From: Actinomycetota bacterium
GTDB lineage: Bacteria > Actinomycetota > Actinomycetes > Nanopelagicales > Nanopelagicaceae
Assembly: GCA_009699825.1 (NCBI GenBank)
Contig: WLNM01000001.1
Coordinates: 1 to 39,657 of the forward strand
Reading direction: 5' to 3'
Length of the DNA stretch: 39,657 bases
Both the position numbers and the translations under genes were made by a program. Position 1 is the stretch's first letter. Each line of letters starts with the position of its first letter. A model generated the notes under the pieces. It was not told where the DNA came from. It was given only the letters and a program-made list of their open reading frames with translations, and ran no database searches. This document shows, in pieces, positions 15,931 to 24,303 of this stretch.

Positions 15931-16605
15931 GTGACCACAGTGATTTTGATCCGCCACGCCCATTCGATTGCCAATGAAAAGGGACTTCTGGCTGGCCGTT
16001 CTCAGGGTATAACTTTGAGTAAATCAGGAACGCGCCAAGCCGTTGAATTGAAAAAGCGTTTAGGTAATTTGAAATTTGGGCAAATTCGAATCAGTCCACT
16101 TGAGCGGTGTTTTGCAACAATAGAGCCATGGTTGATAGCCACTGCTGTGTCTGAGGACGCAGTAATTGTGGATCAAGGTTTCACAGAAGTTGATTATGGA
16201 GATTGGACAGGCAAGAAATTGATGGTTCTGTCGCTAAAAAAAGAGTGGCGCATTGTTCAAAAAACTCCCAGTCAAATGATCTTCCCTAATGGGGAAGGTT
16301 TACTTGAAGTTCAAGCCAGAGCAAAAAAATCATTACTGGAGTCTATAAAGAAGGCGGGAAATGGTTTAGTTTTAGTCGTAAGTCATGGCGACGTAATTAA
16401 GAGTCTAATTGCAACAGCCTTGGATCTTGATTTAGATAAGTTTCAGAAGATAGTTATAGATCCGGCGTCTATATCTGTTTTGGATTACAGCAAAGGAAAT
16501 TTCCGCCTCCTTCATCTAAATGATTCAACTTCGAATTTTGAACATCTGGCTAAAAGCAAACGATCAAGTAAGACCCAAGTTGGTGGGGGAGCAGGTCGCA
16601 AATGA
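15931..16605 (+). CDS. Histidine phosphatase family protein (MSMEG_4193-like)
   Basis: Phosphoglycerate-mutase-type phosphatase of 224 residues. The phosphohistidine motif is LIRHAHSIANEKG near the N-terminus, followed by SPLERCFATIEP, the acid/base segment FTEVDYGDWTG, and the second histidine in VSHGDVIKSLIA. In actinobacteria a protein of this type regularly opens the operon with DUF3090, an SCO1664-like protein and MshC; its substrate is not known and a role with mycothiol precursors is only suggested by position. The 3' end overlaps the DUF3090 start by ATGA. A basic, Ser/Gly-rich tail (about residues 208-224) follows the enzyme domain. Confidence 0.92.
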   Translation: MTTVILIRHAHSIANEKGLLAGRSQGITLSKSGTRQAVELKKRLGNLKFGQIRISPLERCFATIEPWLIATAVSEDAVIVDQGFTEVDYGDWTGKKLMVLSLKKEWRIVQKTPSQMIFPNGEGLLEVQARAKKSLLESIKKAGNGLVLVVSHGDVIKSLIATALDLDLDKFQKIVIDPASISVLDYSKGNFRLLHLNDSTSNFEHLAKSKRSSKTQVGGGAGRK

Positions 16606-17153
16606 CACCAATAATCTATGAATTTAATCCTGTTGAACGTTTTGTGGCGGGAACGGTTGGTTCTCCTGGGGAACGAACCTTCTTCATCCAAGCTCGTACA
16701 GGATCACGCATTGTTTCGGTTGTAGTAGATAAGTCTCAAGTAATTGCTTTAGGCGAACGTACTAAAATCATGTTACGTGAAATCAAGAAAACCGATTCAG
16801 CGATAGTTATAAAGAGTACTGAAATTGACGATGCACCATTAGAACAACCTATTTTCGAAGAGTTCCGTGCGGGAATCATTGCAATGGCTTGGGATTCCGA
16901 GAATTCCGTTCTTATTTACGAACTGCGTGAGATGACAGGTTCGGATGATAATTCCCAGGACGATGTAATTTTCGAAGAAGGCGATCTTTCTGCAGATCTT
17001 CTTCGTGTGCATGTATCGCCAACGCAAGCTGCCGCTTTTTCTAAACGTTGTATTTCCTTAGCAAGTGCGGGTCGTATGCCATGTCCATTCTGTGGCAGTC
17101 CAATAGATCCAACGGGTCATCTGTGTCCACGTTCAAATGGTTACCGTAGATGA
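16602..17153 (+). CDS. DUF3090 family protein with C-terminal zinc ribbon
   Basis: Conserved actinobacterial protein of unknown function, 183 residues. The body (FNPVERFVAGTVGSPGERTFFIQA near the N-terminus) is typical of DUF3090. The C-terminus holds CPFCG and HLCPR, which should bind a metal ion, probably zinc. It overlaps its neighbours by four bases on each side (ATGA upstream and downstream), so translation is coupled with the histidine phosphatase and the kinase-like protein. Constant company with mshC suggests a shared process that cannot be named from sequence. Confidence 0.9.
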   Translation: MTPIIYEFNPVERFVAGTVGSPGERTFFIQARTGSRIVSVVVDKSQVIALGERTKIMLREIKKTDSAIVIKSTEIDDAPLEQPIFEEFRAGIIAMAWDSENSVLIYELREMTGSDDNSQDDVIFEEGDLSADLLRVHVSPTQAAAFSKRCISLASAGRMPCPFCGSPIDPTGHLCPRSNGYRR

Positions 17154-17854
17154 CTTCTTCCGAAGAAATATTGCGAAATGGACAACTAATTGTTTCGGGG
17201 AGACTTGTTGATGCATCCAATGCAACGTTATTGGCTGCTTGTAAACTTGGAGAAGAATCGATCAAATGTATTTATAAACCTATTGCGGGGGAACGTCCTT
17301 TATGGGATTTTCCGGATGGAAATTTAGCTTCACGTGAGTTTGCGGCATACCTGATAAGTGAGTTTATGGAATTACATATAGTGCCCATGACAATGCTCCG
17401 TGATGGACCGTTTGGATCTGGGATGGTTCAAGAGTGGATAGAAATTGATTTTGAAATTGATTTAGCAAACTTTTTTAGTCAAGATGACCCACAACTAAGA
17501 CAGATGGCTCTGTTTGATGCTGTTATTAATAATACAGATCGCAAAATTGGGCATTTATTGCCTCGTAGCGATGGAAAACTTTTTGGTTGTGATCACGGTG
17601 TTACATTTCACAAGGAGGACAAATTACGCACAGTTTTATGGCAATGGGCTGATGAGATATTTAGTGATAAAGAGTTAGAAGCATTGAACAATCTTTTACA
17701 TGTATTGCAATCGAAACCAGGGGAAATTCTTAAATCATTAATAACGGTGGAGGAATTTAGTGCTTTACGTTTGAGGATTGAAAACTTACTCGTATCTGGA
17801 AAGTTTCCTACACCAAGTGCCGATTGGCCCGCTATCCCTTGGCCCGCGTTCTAA
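17150..17854 (+). CDS. SCO1664-family kinase-like protein
   Basis: Protein of 234 residues with traits of the atypical kinase fold (PI3/4-kinase or HipA-like). KCIYKPIAGERPLWDFPDGN could provide the nucleotide lysine, REFAAYLISEF the helix that follows, DAVINNTDRKIGHLL a catalytic loop (D..N/H type), and FGCDHGVTFH the metal-binding Asp-Gly. In SCO1664-like proteins the activity is unproven. It is translationally coupled to DUF3090. Downstream, mshC starts after 35 bases with its own leaderless promoter. A role in phosphorylating an inositol- or glucosamine-containing compound is only a guess from the neighbourhood. Confidence 0.85.
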   Translation: MTSSEEILRNGQLIVSGRLVDASNATLLAACKLGEESIKCIYKPIAGERPLWDFPDGNLASREFAAYLISEFMELHIVPMTMLRDGPFGSGMVQEWIEIDFEIDLANFFSQDDPQLRQMALFDAVINNTDRKIGHLLPRSDGKLFGCDHGVTFHKEDKLRTVLWQWADEIFSDKELEALNNLLHVLQSKPGEILKSLITVEEFSALRLRIENLLVSGKFPTPSADWPAIPWPAF

Positions 17855-17877
17855 AACCGTTATAAAGATAGATGCAT

Positions 17878-17883
17878 TAGTAT
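17878..17883 (+). promoter_or_regulatory. Leaderless-type -10 hexamer of mshC (TAGTAT)
   Basis: TAGTAT ends six bases before ATG 17890. No ribosome site is present in the 35-base gap, which indicates an internal promoter for mshC. Confidence 0.6.
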
Positions 17884-17889
17884 GGGCAC

Positions 17890-19131
17890 ATGAAATCTTG
17901 GCCAGAAGTCTACACCCCTTCCATAGATTCCAAATATCATTTTCCGGAAATATCACTTTTCAATTCTGCTTCTAGGAAAATTGAAGTATTACCCCGTAAA
18001 AATAGATACCGAATGTACGTATGTGGAATAACACCTTATGATTCAACACACCTAGGGCATGCCGCAACATATATTGCTTTTGATTTAATCAATCGGTACC
18101 TGCGTGCAATGAATGCTGAAGTAGCTTACGTCCAAAATATAACTGATATTGACGACCCGTTACTTGAAAGAGCTCAACGAGACGGTGTTGATTGGCAGGA
18201 GTTAGCCAATTCGCAGATTGATCTGTTTAGAAGTGATATGACTGCTTTACACGTGATCCCGCCAAAGTATTACATCGGTGCTGTAGAGGCAATTCCATTA
18301 GTTACAGAGAAAATTCAAGAATTACAGGATGCAGAAGCGATTTATTCAATCAATCAGGATCTCTATTTCCGAATACATAAAGATCCCGAATTTGGTTCCA
18401 GAAGTCATCTATCAGAGGATGATTGCCTAAAGATTTTCGCAGAACGTGGGGGAGACCCTGGACGAATTGGGAAAGAACACCCTCTAGATTCATTAGTATG
18501 GCTGGCACAACGCCCCAATGAACCTGGATGGCCAAGTATTCATGGACAGGGTAGGCCGGGTTGGCATATTGAATGCTGCGCTATTGCATTGAAATATTTA
18601 GAGCCGGATTCTTCTGAAGATTTTTTGATCGATATTCAAGGTGGCGGAAGTGACTTAATCTTTCCTCACCATGAAATGAGTGCCGCACAAGCTCGTGTAT
18701 CTACGGGTAAAAAATTCGCTCGAATGTATGTCCACACTGGAATGATTGGACTTAATGGCGAAAAAATGAGCAAGAGTTTAGGTAATTTGCAATTCGTATC
18801 ATCGCTCATAAACACAGGCGTCAGTCCCATGATTATTCGTTGTGCTTTATTGATGCAGAGATATTCCAAGGATCGTATGTGGAATGATGAGCTATTGGAA
18901 AATGCGCAGATTTTTATGGATAAATTAGCGCTACATCTATCGCAAACGGAATGCGCGCCTACTCAAGAGTTGATTCAGAATATTATTGAGGCTTTGTCTT
19001 CAAACTTGGATACGGAATCGGTATTTTTCTTACTAAATAACTGGATCAAGGAAACCGAAGTGGGGGCCGTCGGAGGTAACCCTGGCGAACTGTCAAGGAC
19101 TCTTGATGCTTTACTTGGTCTAGCTATTTAA
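17890..19131 (+). CDS. mshC: Cysteine--glucosaminyl-inositol ligase MshC
   Basis: ATP-dependent ligation of cysteine to GlcN-inositol, the penultimate step of mycothiol synthesis. It is a class I tRNA-synthetase relative, told from CysRS by the signature MYVCGITPYDSTHLGHA (from about residue 43), where CysRS would have CGPTVY..xHIGH. The KMSKS loop (LNGEKMSKSLGN, about residues 288-299) and the zinc-site region GWHIECCAIA with PHHE are also MshC/CysRS-like. At 413 residues it has MshC length and lacks the C-terminal anticodon domain of CysRS. It shows that the organism makes mycothiol, a marker of Actinobacteria. Confidence 0.95.
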   Translation: MKSWPEVYTPSIDSKYHFPEISLFNSASRKIEVLPRKNRYRMYVCGITPYDSTHLGHAATYIAFDLINRYLRAMNAEVAYVQNITDIDDPLLERAQRDGVDWQELANSQIDLFRSDMTALHVIPPKYYIGAVEAIPLVTEKIQELQDAEAIYSINQDLYFRIHKDPEFGSRSHLSEDDCLKIFAERGGDPGRIGKEHPLDSLVWLAQRPNEPGWPSIHGQGRPGWHIECCAIALKYLEPDSSEDFLIDIQGGGSDLIFPHHEMSAAQARVSTGKKFARMYVHTGMIGLNGEKMSKSLGNLQFVSSLINTGVSPMIIRCALLMQRYSKDRMWNDELLENAQIFMDKLALHLSQTECAPTQELIQNIIEALSSNLDTESVFFLLNNWIKETEVGAVGGNPGELSRTLDALLGLAI

Positions 19132-19132
19132 T

Positions 19133-19795
19133 ATGTCGAATTTCTATAGTGCGGTATTTTTCGATATGGATGGTTTGTTCGTAGATTCCGAACCAATATG
19201 GCTTAGGGCCGAAACGCAACTAATGGAAAATTTTGGTTATCAATGGACTAGTGAAGATCAAAATCACTGTCTAGGCGGACCCTTGAGTCGAGTTGGGCAA
19301 TACATGTCGGAGAAAACCAATACTAAAGAATCACCCGAATATTTTACTAATAATGTAATTTTGTTAATGAGTCAAAAATTAGCATCGGGAGCACCTGTGA
19401 TGCCAGGTGCCCTCGAATTACTTAAAGATCTGCACAAGGAAGGTATTAAAACTGCTCTCGTATCTGCCAGTCCAAGGATTCTTGTGGATGCAGTATTGAG
19501 CAGAGTCCCAGAACACACATTCGAATTTTCACTTTCAGCAGATGATGTTGCCGAACCAAAACCGAATCCGGAGGCATACTTAACAGCTGCTAAAAGGTTG
19601 AATGTTGATGTGAGAGATTGTTTGGTTCTTGAAGATTCACCTAATGGGGTAAAAGCTGCATATTCAAGTGGCGCCTTTACTATTGCTGTACCCCATTTGG
19701 TGCACATTGAACCACTCGATCGCTTGCGAGTAATAAATTCACTCGAAGAGTTGAGTTTTGCAAATCTACAATTCAATTATGAGCAGGACAAATAG
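19133..19795 (+). CDS. HAD-superfamily phosphatase (beta-PGM-like)
   Basis: Haloacid-dehalogenase-type hydrolase of 220 residues: nucleophile FFDMDGLFVDSEP at the N-terminus, the serine motif in TALVSASP, the lysine in VAEPKPNPEAYL, and the acidic EDSPNGVKAAYSSG. The cap insertion between motifs I and II is alpha-helical, as in beta-phosphoglucomutase and sugar-phosphate phosphatases. It begins two bases after the mshC stop, so it is probably co-expressed; the substrate is unknown. Its tail overlaps the convergent RecB-like gene by 23 bases. Confidence 0.9.
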   Translation: MSNFYSAVFFDMDGLFVDSEPIWLRAETQLMENFGYQWTSEDQNHCLGGPLSRVGQYMSEKTNTKESPEYFTNNVILLMSQKLASGAPVMPGALELLKDLHKEGIKTALVSASPRILVDAVLSRVPEHTFEFSLSADDVAEPKPNPEAYLTAAKRLNVDVRDCLVLEDSPNGVKAAYSSGAFTIAVPHLVHIEPLDRLRVINSLEELSFANLQFNYEQDK

Positions 19796-20525
19796 ATTTA
19801 AAGGAACACCAATCGCATAATCTGCTCTTTCTTGGTTTCCAGTTGTTAGTTTCCATCGATTCCAAAATCGATTCGGCAATTTTTAATAGTGACTTCTCGG
19901 TAGCAATTAAATCTGATTCTAAGGGTGTATTTTTCAAAACATTCGAGTCTCCCAAATAAATTAGCTGCAATAATTTTGGAATAACGTTGTGTTCTTTCCA
20001 ATATAGCAATGCGTAAACTCTAAGCTGAAAGAGTGCCTTTTCTTCCCACCCAGGTTTGGGTGATTTACCGGTCTTGTAATCAATTATTCGTACTTCGCCC
20101 GTTGGTGCCACATCTAAACGATCCACGTACCCATGTAGGTATGTATCAGCCGACAAATTCTGCTCTAAATGAAGTTCGCGATAAGTTGGCTCGAAAGTTG
20201 TAGGATTTTCTAAACGGAAATATGTTTCGAGAAGAGATTTCGCACGGTCGTACCACTCTTTCTCACTCGTTATTAAGTTTGCTAATTCAGGTTTGAGTTC
20301 TAATTGCGCTTGCCATCTGCTTGGTAAGAGATCTAAAGCCGTTTGAATCGTACGAGATTGCGGGGGAGATTCGAAGAGATCATGAAGGATTGTGTGAACT
20401 AACGTTCCACGTTCGGCATCTATGCTTGGCGATTCAGGTAGCTGGTCGATAACACGATATTTATAGAGCAATGGGCAATTGGTAAAGTCATTTACCCTGC
20501 TTGGTGAAAGCCGCAATTGGTTCAT
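19773..20525 (-). CDS. RecB-like PD-(D/E)XK exonuclease with Fe-S cysteines
   Basis: Single-domain nuclease of 250 residues (Rv2119/Cas4/AddB-nuclease type). Active-site elements are a His in GTLVHTILHDLFE, the Asp in HGYVDRLDV, the core IIDYKTGK and the Gln/Tyr helix LFQLRVYALLYW. One cysteine in FTNCPLLYKYR near the start and three at the end (CDWCSFKSIC) match the Fe-S cluster of this nuclease class. The frame is open to 20759 but runs into the divergent trmI; ATG at 20525 begins the domain, and a TATCTT hexamer (20538-20533) ends seven bases upstream. A recB-like gene beside trmI is conserved in actinobacteria. Confidence 0.9.
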   Translation of the reverse strand: MNQLRLSPSRVNDFTNCPLLYKYRVIDQLPESPSIDAERGTLVHTILHDLFESPPQSRTIQTALDLLPSRWQAQLELKPELANLITSEKEWYDRAKSLLETYFRLENPTTFEPTYRELHLEQNLSADTYLHGYVDRLDVAPTGEVRIIDYKTGKSPKPGWEEKALFQLRVYALLYWKEHNVIPKLLQLIYLGDSNVLKNTPLESDLIATEKSLLKIAESILESMETNNWKPRKSRLCDWCSFKSICPAHN

Positions 20526-20564
20526 TAACCCGAAGATACTCTGATATTTAAGGACTCGCACGCA

Positions 20565-20570
20565 TAAGAT
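20565..20570 (+). promoter_or_regulatory. Leaderless-type -10 hexamer of trmI (TAAGAT)
   Basis: TAAGAT ends six bases before ATG 20577, which selects that ATG over the in-frame ATG at 20571. Confidence 0.6.
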
Positions 20571-20576
20571 ATGCCT

Positions 20577-21428
20577 ATGTCGAATGACGGATTTTTTGCG
20601 GAAGGTGATCGGATTCAACTTACCGATCCAAAAGGAAAGATGTACACCTTCACGATTATTCCAGGCAAGGAATGGCATACTCATAAAGGTTGGATTGTTC
20701 ATAATGATTTGATCGGATTGCCAGAGGGAAGCGTTGTAAGCACAAGTGCTGGATTGCAATTCACAGCATTCAAACCTCTTTTAGGCGATTTTGTTTTGTC
20801 AATGCCGCGTGGAGCAACAATCGTTTATCCAAAAGATGCTGCCATGATTGTAGGTGTCGCAGATATTTTCCCCGGCGCTAAAGTTATAGAAGCAGGCGTC
20901 GGAAGTGGGGCATTGAGTATTTCGCTTTTGCGTGCAATCGGAATTAATGGCCAACTTTCAAGTTTTGAGCGCAGAGAAGATTTTGCAGACATTGCAACAG
21001 AAAATGTTCGTTCATATTTCGGCACCGTACCCGCAAATTGGAGTCTTACCATCGGATCGGTTCAGGATTCTGCTGTTGATAAAAATTATGATCGCGTAAT
21101 CTTCGACATGCTAGCTCCCTGGGAATGCATAGCTTTTGCCGCCGAGGTTTTGCGACCAGGTGGAGTTGTATTGGCATACGTTGCAACAACTACTCAGTTA
21201 TCTGCCACCGCCGAAGCTATAAAAGAAGACGGTCGCTTTACCGAGCCACTTAGTTCGGAAACTATCGTTAGAGATTGGCATCACGAGGGTTTGGCTGTGC
21301 GTCCGATGCAGCGAATGATTGGTCATACAGGTTTCCTTATTGTAAGCCGACGCATGGCGCCGGGAGTAAATGTGTTAGCCCGTCGTAGACGTCCTTCAAA
21401 AGGTGCTTACGGTGTCCCGGAAGAGTGA
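20577..21428 (+). CDS. trmI: tRNA (adenine-58-N1)-methyltransferase TrmI
   Basis: SAM-dependent enzyme that makes 1-methyladenosine at position 58 of tRNA. 283 residues: an N-terminal beta-rich domain with GDRIQLTDPKGKMYTF and PLLGDFVLSMPRGATIVYPKDAAMI, then a Rossmann domain with the SAM loop VIEAGVGSGALSISLL, acidic FERREDFADIA and FDMLAPW. The C-terminal tail is basic (RRRRPSKG). In many actinobacteria this gene lies directly upstream of the Pup-proteasome genes; here it is followed at once by pafB, overlapping it by 17 bases. Confidence 0.94.
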   Translation: MSNDGFFAEGDRIQLTDPKGKMYTFTIIPGKEWHTHKGWIVHNDLIGLPEGSVVSTSAGLQFTAFKPLLGDFVLSMPRGATIVYPKDAAMIVGVADIFPGAKVIEAGVGSGALSISLLRAIGINGQLSSFERREDFADIATENVRSYFGTVPANWSLTIGSVQDSAVDKNYDRVIFDMLAPWECIAFAAEVLRPGGVVLAYVATTTQLSATAEAIKEDGRFTEPLSSETIVRDWHHEGLAVRPMQRMIGHTGFLIVSRRMAPGVNVLARRRRPSKGAYGVPEE

Positions 21429-22353
21429 GCGTTTAGTTAATTTAGTCATTGCATTATTAGCTACTAAAAGATACTTAACCAAGTCAGAAATTTTTAGGAT
21501 TATTGAAGGATATGAAGGCTCCAACGAGTCAATGGAACGAATGTTTGAACGTGATAAGGATGAATTGCGTGCGCTTGGTATTTCAATAGAAGTTTCCGCA
21601 TTAGATCCTCTTTTCGATGACGAAATTGGATATCGCATACGTTCGGAAGAATTTGAATTAGATCGAAATGGTTTCACCTCAAATGAGATTGCCTACATGT
21701 CTCTCGCAGCCCAGGTCTGGAAGGACGCGTCTTTGGGGGAAATTGGTCAAAAAGTGATCAGGAAATTATCAGGTTTAGCCAAGCAAGCCGATATTTCGGA
21801 GATACCTACATTGGCGCCAGTTGCGTTTAATGCTCCAATTTTTCTAACGGAAATAATAGAGTGCATAAGTAAGAGAAAACCAATCGAATTTTCTTATATC
21901 GATAGTGAATTGAATACTCTTGTCCGTCAGGTAAACGTTTATTCATACTTCGCATTAAAGGGTTTTTGGTATTTCAGTGGTTATGACGAATCAAAATCGG
22001 ACATACGAACTTTTCGTTGTGACCGAGTTTCTGGTCCTTTAACAATTTCGAAAAAAGCTAATTGTTATGATGTGCCCAACGATTTTGTAACCGACGTAAA
22101 TTTCAGCGATTCTGATGAGAAAATCTCCGCACAACTCAGTGTTCGCAAAGGCAGGGGCGCACAGTTACGTAGTTACGCATCCAAAGTCGAGCTAGGAGAC
22201 GAATTTGATTTTGTTGAACTGCCGTTTTTTTCAGAGAGTGAGTTAATTTCTCTCATTTTGTGGCATCTAGACGATGTAGTAGTGCTTGGACCTGCATCGT
22301 TGAGGGCATCAGTTGTCGCATCTTTACGCGAATTGGTTGCAACTCATGGTTAA
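21412..22353 (+). CDS. pafB: WYL-domain regulator PafB
   Basis: One half of the PafBC heterodimer, the transcription activator of the LexA/RecA-independent DNA-damage response in mycobacteria. 313 residues: an N-terminal winged helix (SERLVNLVIALLATKRYLTKSEIF), then a WYL domain with YIDSELNTLVRQVNVY, FWYFSGYDE and TFRCDRVSG. The WYL triplet reads WYF here. The GTG at 21412 has AAAAGG upstream and gives the usual N-terminus; a GTG at 21403 is an in-frame alternative. It overlaps trmI upstream and pafC downstream. No proteasome gene is in the neighbourhood despite the gene name. Confidence 0.9.
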   Translation: MSRKSERLVNLVIALLATKRYLTKSEIFRIIEGYEGSNESMERMFERDKDELRALGISIEVSALDPLFDDEIGYRIRSEEFELDRNGFTSNEIAYMSLAAQVWKDASLGEIGQKVIRKLSGLAKQADISEIPTLAPVAFNAPIFLTEIIECISKRKPIEFSYIDSELNTLVRQVNVYSYFALKGFWYFSGYDESKSDIRTFRCDRVSGPLTISKKANCYDVPNDFVTDVNFSDSDEKISAQLSVRKGRGAQLRSYASKVELGDEFDFVELPFFSESELISLILWHLDDVVVLGPASLRASVVASLRELVATHG

Positions 22354-23263
22354 TAAACTTGCTGATAACCAGGTTGCTCGCTTGTTGGATCTTGTTCCGT
22401 ATTTGACCCTGAATCAAGGTGTTGCTTTAGAAAAAATAGCCTTGGATTTCAATATCAGCAAATCTGATGTTTTAAACGATTTGAATACACTGTGGATGTG
22501 TGGGTTGCCAGGTTATACGCCACTGGAACTTATTGATTTGTCTTTTGAAACGGGTTTTGTATGGATTAGGAATGCGGAAGTTCTCAGCAATCCTCGCAAG
22601 TTAACAAATAGTGAAGTAGGAGCAATTATTGTTGGATTGAGCATCTTACGAGAGATTATCGGGCCCGATAGTTCCCACAATAAACTCGTAGAAGATCTTT
22701 CTTCCAGATTGTCGATAAAGTCTGAAATCATCGCACCTACAGTTGTGAAGGCAGAGGTTTCAGCAAGTTTAAGAGAAATGATTTATTCTGCGATGAAAAA
22801 TAATGAAAGTTTGAAGATCTCCTATCACTCTTTTTCACGAGATGAAATTTCAATACGAGACATTATCCCTTTGTCATTTTCTTATGAAGCAAATCATGAA
22901 TATGTATATTCTTTTTGTCAGCTTTCGCAAGATTTTAGGGTATTTCGTTTGGATCGTATTGTGGAGGCAGATGTAAATCAAAAATTCTTAGACATCAGTA
23001 ATCGGCAAGAAAAAACAAGTGATAGTTCGATTGATGTATCCATTAGAGTGCTTGCAAATTTGCGTAAAATTGCAGAAACTTTCAATAATAATGATCTATT
23101 GAATGCACAGTCCGGAAATCAACTGCAAATTAAAGCCTTTAATTCGGAATGGATTGTTAGAACTATATCTAGCTTTCAAGGCACGGCAGCAGTAACCCAA
23201 CCTTTAGAAATTCGTAACCTGATTGCCAACAGAGCCCAGAACGCACTTAATTTATACCTTTAG
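22346..23263 (+). CDS. pafC: WYL-domain regulator PafC
   Basis: Partner of PafB, 305 residues, again winged helix plus WYL-type domain, with FRVFRLDRIVEA at the end of the domain. Where family members usually read WYL before a Cys/Trp stretch, this protein reads EYVYSFC, so the tryptophan is lost and the ligand pocket may differ. ATG 22346 overlaps the pafB stop by eight bases; an upstream in-frame start at 22313 would only lengthen the overlap. The next gene, tatA, starts 76 bases downstream. Confidence 0.88.
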   Translation: MVNKLADNQVARLLDLVPYLTLNQGVALEKIALDFNISKSDVLNDLNTLWMCGLPGYTPLELIDLSFETGFVWIRNAEVLSNPRKLTNSEVGAIIVGLSILREIIGPDSSHNKLVEDLSSRLSIKSEIIAPTVVKAEVSASLREMIYSAMKNNESLKISYHSFSRDEISIRDIIPLSFSYEANHEYVYSFCQLSQDFRVFRLDRIVEADVNQKFLDISNRQEKTSDSSIDVSIRVLANLRKIAETFNNNDLLNAQSGNQLQIKAFNSEWIVRTISSFQGTAAVTQPLEIRNLIANRAQNALNLYL

Positions 23264-23339
23264 GGCAATGGGCTAGGCGTTCAGACCCTTATTGGGATAA
23301 AGTTGCGCTCATAGTCATACATTCAGAGAGCGAGTAATC

Positions 23340-23525
23340 ATGTTTTTGCGCGAACCAAGCCATATCCTAATTTTGTTGCTGGTTGTTTTAGTTCTCTTCG
23401 GTGCAAAACGCCTACCTGATTCTGCTCGTTCGCTAGGAAAAAGTTTACGAATTTTCAAGAGCGAAATAAAGGAAATGAAGCAAGACGATAAGAAATCAGA
23501 TAACGACGAGTCATCTGAGAAGTAA
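23340..23525 (+). CDS. tatA: Twin-arginine translocase subunit TatA
   Basis: Small membrane protein (61 residues) of the Sec-independent export pathway for folded proteins. One N-terminal membrane helix (about residues 7-20) is followed by the hinge FGAKRLPDSARSLGKSL and an amphipathic, then charged tail (KQDDKKSDNDESSEK). It stands four bases before tatC. The ribosome site is weak (GAGCGAG), and I see no confident promoter in the 76-base gap after pafC. Confidence 0.94.
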   Translation: MFLREPSHILILLLVVLVLFGAKRLPDSARSLGKSLRIFKSEIKEMKQDDKKSDNDESSEK

Positions 23526-23529
23526 CAAT

Positions 23530-24303
23530 ATGCCGACCTCAACTGGTGGTCGCATGCCCCTGTTTGATCATCTACGTGAATTACGTAAAAGGATTATTCG
23601 AAGCGCATGCGCAATTCTTATCGCGGCCGCACTTGGCTGGTATTTTTATAACGATATTATCGTGGAACTTGCAAGCCCTGTGTGTGATTTACGCAAAGCG
23701 CAAGAATTGGGAAATCAATACTGTGGATCGTTATATATAAACGGAGTGCTTGGCCCTCTGAATCTGCAGGTGAAAGTCGCATTTCTGACGGGGATAATTC
23801 TGGCAGCACCAGTGTGGCTTTTTCAATTGTGGGCCTTTATTGCCCCGGGTTTGCACAAGAAGGAAAAACGCAACTCTATCTTTTTCGTCATAGCAGCAAC
23901 ACCATTTTTTGCCGCTGGAGCGTATTTGGGTTATTCAGTTTTACCGGCAGCAGTAAAGGTACTTTTCGGATTCACACCGGATGCACTCAATAACCTTATT
24001 AAGTTCGACGATTATTTAGATTTTGTTCTCAGAGTGATTTTGCTCTTCGGAATCGCTTTCGAATTACCGGTATTCCTCATTAGTTTGAATTTAATTGGGT
24101 TTCTCAGAGGATCAACAATTTTGAAACCCTGGCGAATTTGGATTTTTTCCATCGTACTGTTCACCGCAGCATTTACTCCCACAGCCGATCCGCTAACGAT
24201 GTCGTTACTAGCTATTCCTCTTATTTTTCTTTATCTAGGTGCTGGTCTTTTCTGTTTATTCAATGATAAGAGACGCGATAGAAAGAATTATGATCGTGCC
24301 TGA
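23530..24303 (+). CDS. tatC: Twin-arginine translocase subunit TatC
   Basis: Receptor and core subunit of the Tat translocon. 257 residues with six membrane helices. Conserved features: the N-terminal MPLFDHLRELRKRI (signal-peptide recognition), PVWLFQLWAFIAPGLHKKEKR, and FELPVF in helix 4 with its functional glutamate. The C-terminal tail is basic and overlaps the start of the lipid kinase gene. The pafBC-tatAC-helY order is the standard actinobacterial one. Confidence 0.95.
   Translation: MPTSTGGRMPLFDHLRELRKRIIRSACAILIAAALGWYFYNDIIVELASPVCDLRKAQELGNQYCGSLYINGVLGPLNLQVKVAFLTGIILAAPVWLFQLWAFIAPGLHKKEKRNSIFFVIAATPFFAAGAYLGYSVLPAAVKVLFGFTPDALNNLIKFDDYLDFVLRVILLFGIAFELPVFLISLNLIGFLRGSTILKPWRIWIFSIVLFTAAFTPTADPLTMSLLAIPLIFLYLGAGLFCLFNDKRRDRKNYDRA

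Noticed and set aside
17890..19131. Cysteinyl-tRNA synthetase
   Set aside because: The CGITPYDSTHLGHA signature, 413-residue length, lack of an anticodon-binding tail and operon context identify MshC instead.
20526..20759. N-terminal extension of the RecB-like frame
   Set aside because: It runs antisense through the promoter and 5' end of trmI; the nuclease domain starts right after ATG 20525.
23263..23340. Promoter in the pafC-tatA gap
   Set aside because: TTGCGC, TACATT and TAAAGT elements are present but none is properly spaced; no confident call was possible.
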